NCBI GenBank assembly: GCA_937920115.1
Contig: CALGVF010000163.1
Coordinates: forward strand, 1 to 6,060
DNA length: 6,060 bases
Source: an uncultured Clostridia bacterium
GTDB lineage: Bacteria > Bacillota > Clostridia > Christensenellales > Borkfalkiaceae
Direction: 5' to 3'
Position 1 is the first letter of the stretch. Each line of letters starts with the position of its first letter. Position numbers and translations under genes: made by a program. Shown one piece after another: positions 4,970 to 6,060 of the stretch. The notes beneath the pieces were generated by a model that saw only the letters and a program-made list of their open reading frames with translations, was not told where the DNA came from and did no database searches.

Positions 4970-6060
4970 TTACCCCTCGCTTTTATTCATTTTCAAATAA
5001 ACGTTTTTTATCGCGTTCAGTCCCGCCGACTCTCCTTTTTCTACCGCTTTGCCGTACGCTTCTATCGCCTTTTTGTAGTCTTTTTTCACTCCGAAACCAT
5101 TTTCGTAGCATATTCCGAGATTGTAGTACCCCACGCCCGAATCGGCCGTCTTTATCGCCTCTCTGAAACGCTTTACCGCCTCTTTCGGGTCGCGTTTCAC
5201 GCCGTTGCCTTGAAGATAGCACAGCCCTATATTGACCGCCGCCTCTTTTTCGCCGAGATAATAGCCGCTTGTAAACATTTTAAAGGCTTTTTTATACGCC
5301 TCTTCGGTTTTGACGGTGTAATAGTAATAAAGCCCCATCTGCACGCACGCCATAGGATTTTCGCCTTTCGCACTCTTTTTGAGCCAAAATATCGCTTTTT
5401 CTCTATCGGCTGTCAGACCGTAATAACCGCAAGCGTATGCCATTCCGAGATTATATTGAGCGGCGGCGTTGCCGAGTTTTGCGGCTCGTTTAAAAAGTTT
5501 CAAGGCGGTTTTTTCGTCTTTTTCAAGTCCGAGTTCGTCGCCGAGATACGCTTCCGCCATTCTTTCTATCGCATCGGGAAAGCCCGTTTCCATTGCCATT
5601 CGATAAAAGAACAGGGCGTTTTTGTAATCGGCTTTTTCGGTTTCGTAAATAGTAGCAATGCACCAATAAACGCCCGCATCGTCGAACTCGCATTCCGCAA
5701 AGCAGTCGAGAGCGTCGTCGTATCTGCCCTTTTTATAATAGTAATACCCCAAATCGAGCAAAGCGTCGTCCTGACAAAGCCTCGCCGCCTTTTTAAGATA
5801 AAAAACGTACTTCTTCCCGTCGGGTTCTATTCCGTACCACCCCTCTTCGTATATGCGGGCTTGCATATAAAGACTTTCGGGGTCGTTGTGTTTCACGCCG
5901 TCTGAAAGATAGTTAAGCCCTTTTTCGTAGTCGTGAGGAACGAATCTGTCGTTGAGATAAACATACGCCAAATCGAAATTCAGCGAATAATCTCCGAGAC
6001 TTAACCCCTTTTCGTACCACTCTATGGCTTTGGGAACGTCTTTCAGTTCTTCATTGTTTA
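4970..6060 (-). CDS. Sel1-like/TPR repeat protein, partial (5' end outside window)
   Basis: The frame is open to the window edge: 362 residues are visible before the TAA at 4970-4972, and the true start lies outside. A TTG at 5971 is not the start, because clear repeat sequence continues upstream of it (for example D-V-P-K-A-I-E-W-Y-E-K-G). About ten helical repeats of 30-40 residues follow one another, with typical Sel1 signatures A-x-x-x-Y/F-x-K-A/G-A/V-x-x-G and N-L-G-x-x-Y-x-x-G-x-G-V-x-K-D; the last full ones are near the C-terminus. No signal peptide or membrane segment is visible in this part. Sel1-like solenoids are protein-interaction scaffolds, and the partner is unknown. The gene ends 3 nt before yhbY and supplies its ribosome binding site, so it heads or belongs to the same operon. 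Confidence 0.88.
   Translation of the reverse strand, partial: NNEELKDVPKAIEWYEKGLSLGDYSLNFDLAYVYLNDRFVPHDYEKGLNYLSDGVKHNDPESLYMQARIYEEGWYGIEPDGKKYVFYLKKAARLCQDDALLDLGYYYYKKGRYDDALDCFAECEFDDAGVYWCIATIYETEKADYKNALFFYRMAMETGFPDAIERMAEAYLGDELGLEKDEKTALKLFKRAAKLGNAAAQYNLGMAYACGYYGLTADREKAIFWLKKSAKGENPMACVQMGLYYYYTVKTEEAYKKAFKMFTSGYYLGEKEAAVNIGLCYLQGNGVKRDPKEAVKRFREAIKTADSGVGYYNLGICYENGFGVKKDYKKAIEAYGKAVEKGESAGLNAIKNVYLKMNKSEG

Noticed and set aside
5210..5905. Plus-strand open frame of 231 codons, and the minus-strand frame at 4983-5222
   Set aside because: Both overlap the Sel1-like gene, whose repeated helical signatures identify it as the real coding frame.
5969..5971. TTG as the start of the Sel1-like gene
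   Set aside because: The same frame continues upstream with another Sel1-like repeat to the window edge, so the TTG is an internal Leu codon.

Overview
The window looks like a chromosomal segment of a low-to-moderate G+C, Gram-positive-type anaerobe of the Clostridia. The evidence is AAGGAG-type ribosome binding sites, sigma-A-type promoters, a Sec-exported protein with Cys/His-rich ribbon modules of the kind seen in large surface proteins of gut clostridia, and a stand-alone YhbY. A placement near Christensenellales is only an impression and no marker gene here proves it.

Layout. (1) Positions 1-2028, minus strand: the first 676 residues of a large exported modular protein whose 3' end lies outside the window. 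(2) Positions 2029-2600: its regulatory region. A good minus-strand promoter (2490-2518) predicts a leader of about 455 nt. The leader holds a roughly 300-bp fold-back element of nested inverted repeats (2138-2440), plus a hairpin and an 18-bp palindrome close to the start codon. (3) Positions 2600-4573: a self-contained two-gene cassette bounded by intrinsic terminators. A 420-residue unrecognised multi-span membrane protein (minus) and a 70-residue XRE-type repressor (plus) diverge from a 130-bp spacer. There, a TCCTAC-N5-GTAGGA palindrome exactly fills the 17-bp spacer of the membrane-protein promoter. The membrane gene's 3' flank carries a pair of perfect 28-bp inverted repeats (2708-2735 and 2854-2881). 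(4) Positions 4573-4646: a short broken remnant resembling the N-terminus of a GNAT acetyltransferase, put out of frame by an 11-bp tandem duplication and cut off where the cassette terminator begins. (5) Positions 4673-6060, minus strand: an operon of a Sel1/TPR-like repeat protein (5' end outside the window) and yhbY, 3 nt apart.

How they work together. The Sel1-like gene and yhbY look like resident genes that are translationally coupled. The repressor and membrane-protein pair looks like an acquired accessory module under tight control by its own regulator. The membrane gene is visibly more A+T-rich than its neighbours, has its own terminators and abuts a damaged gene. The exported protein is an independent unit with an unusually long, structured leader. 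The best candidate for an undescribed system is the repressor/membrane-protein cassette; its function cannot be read from sequence alone.
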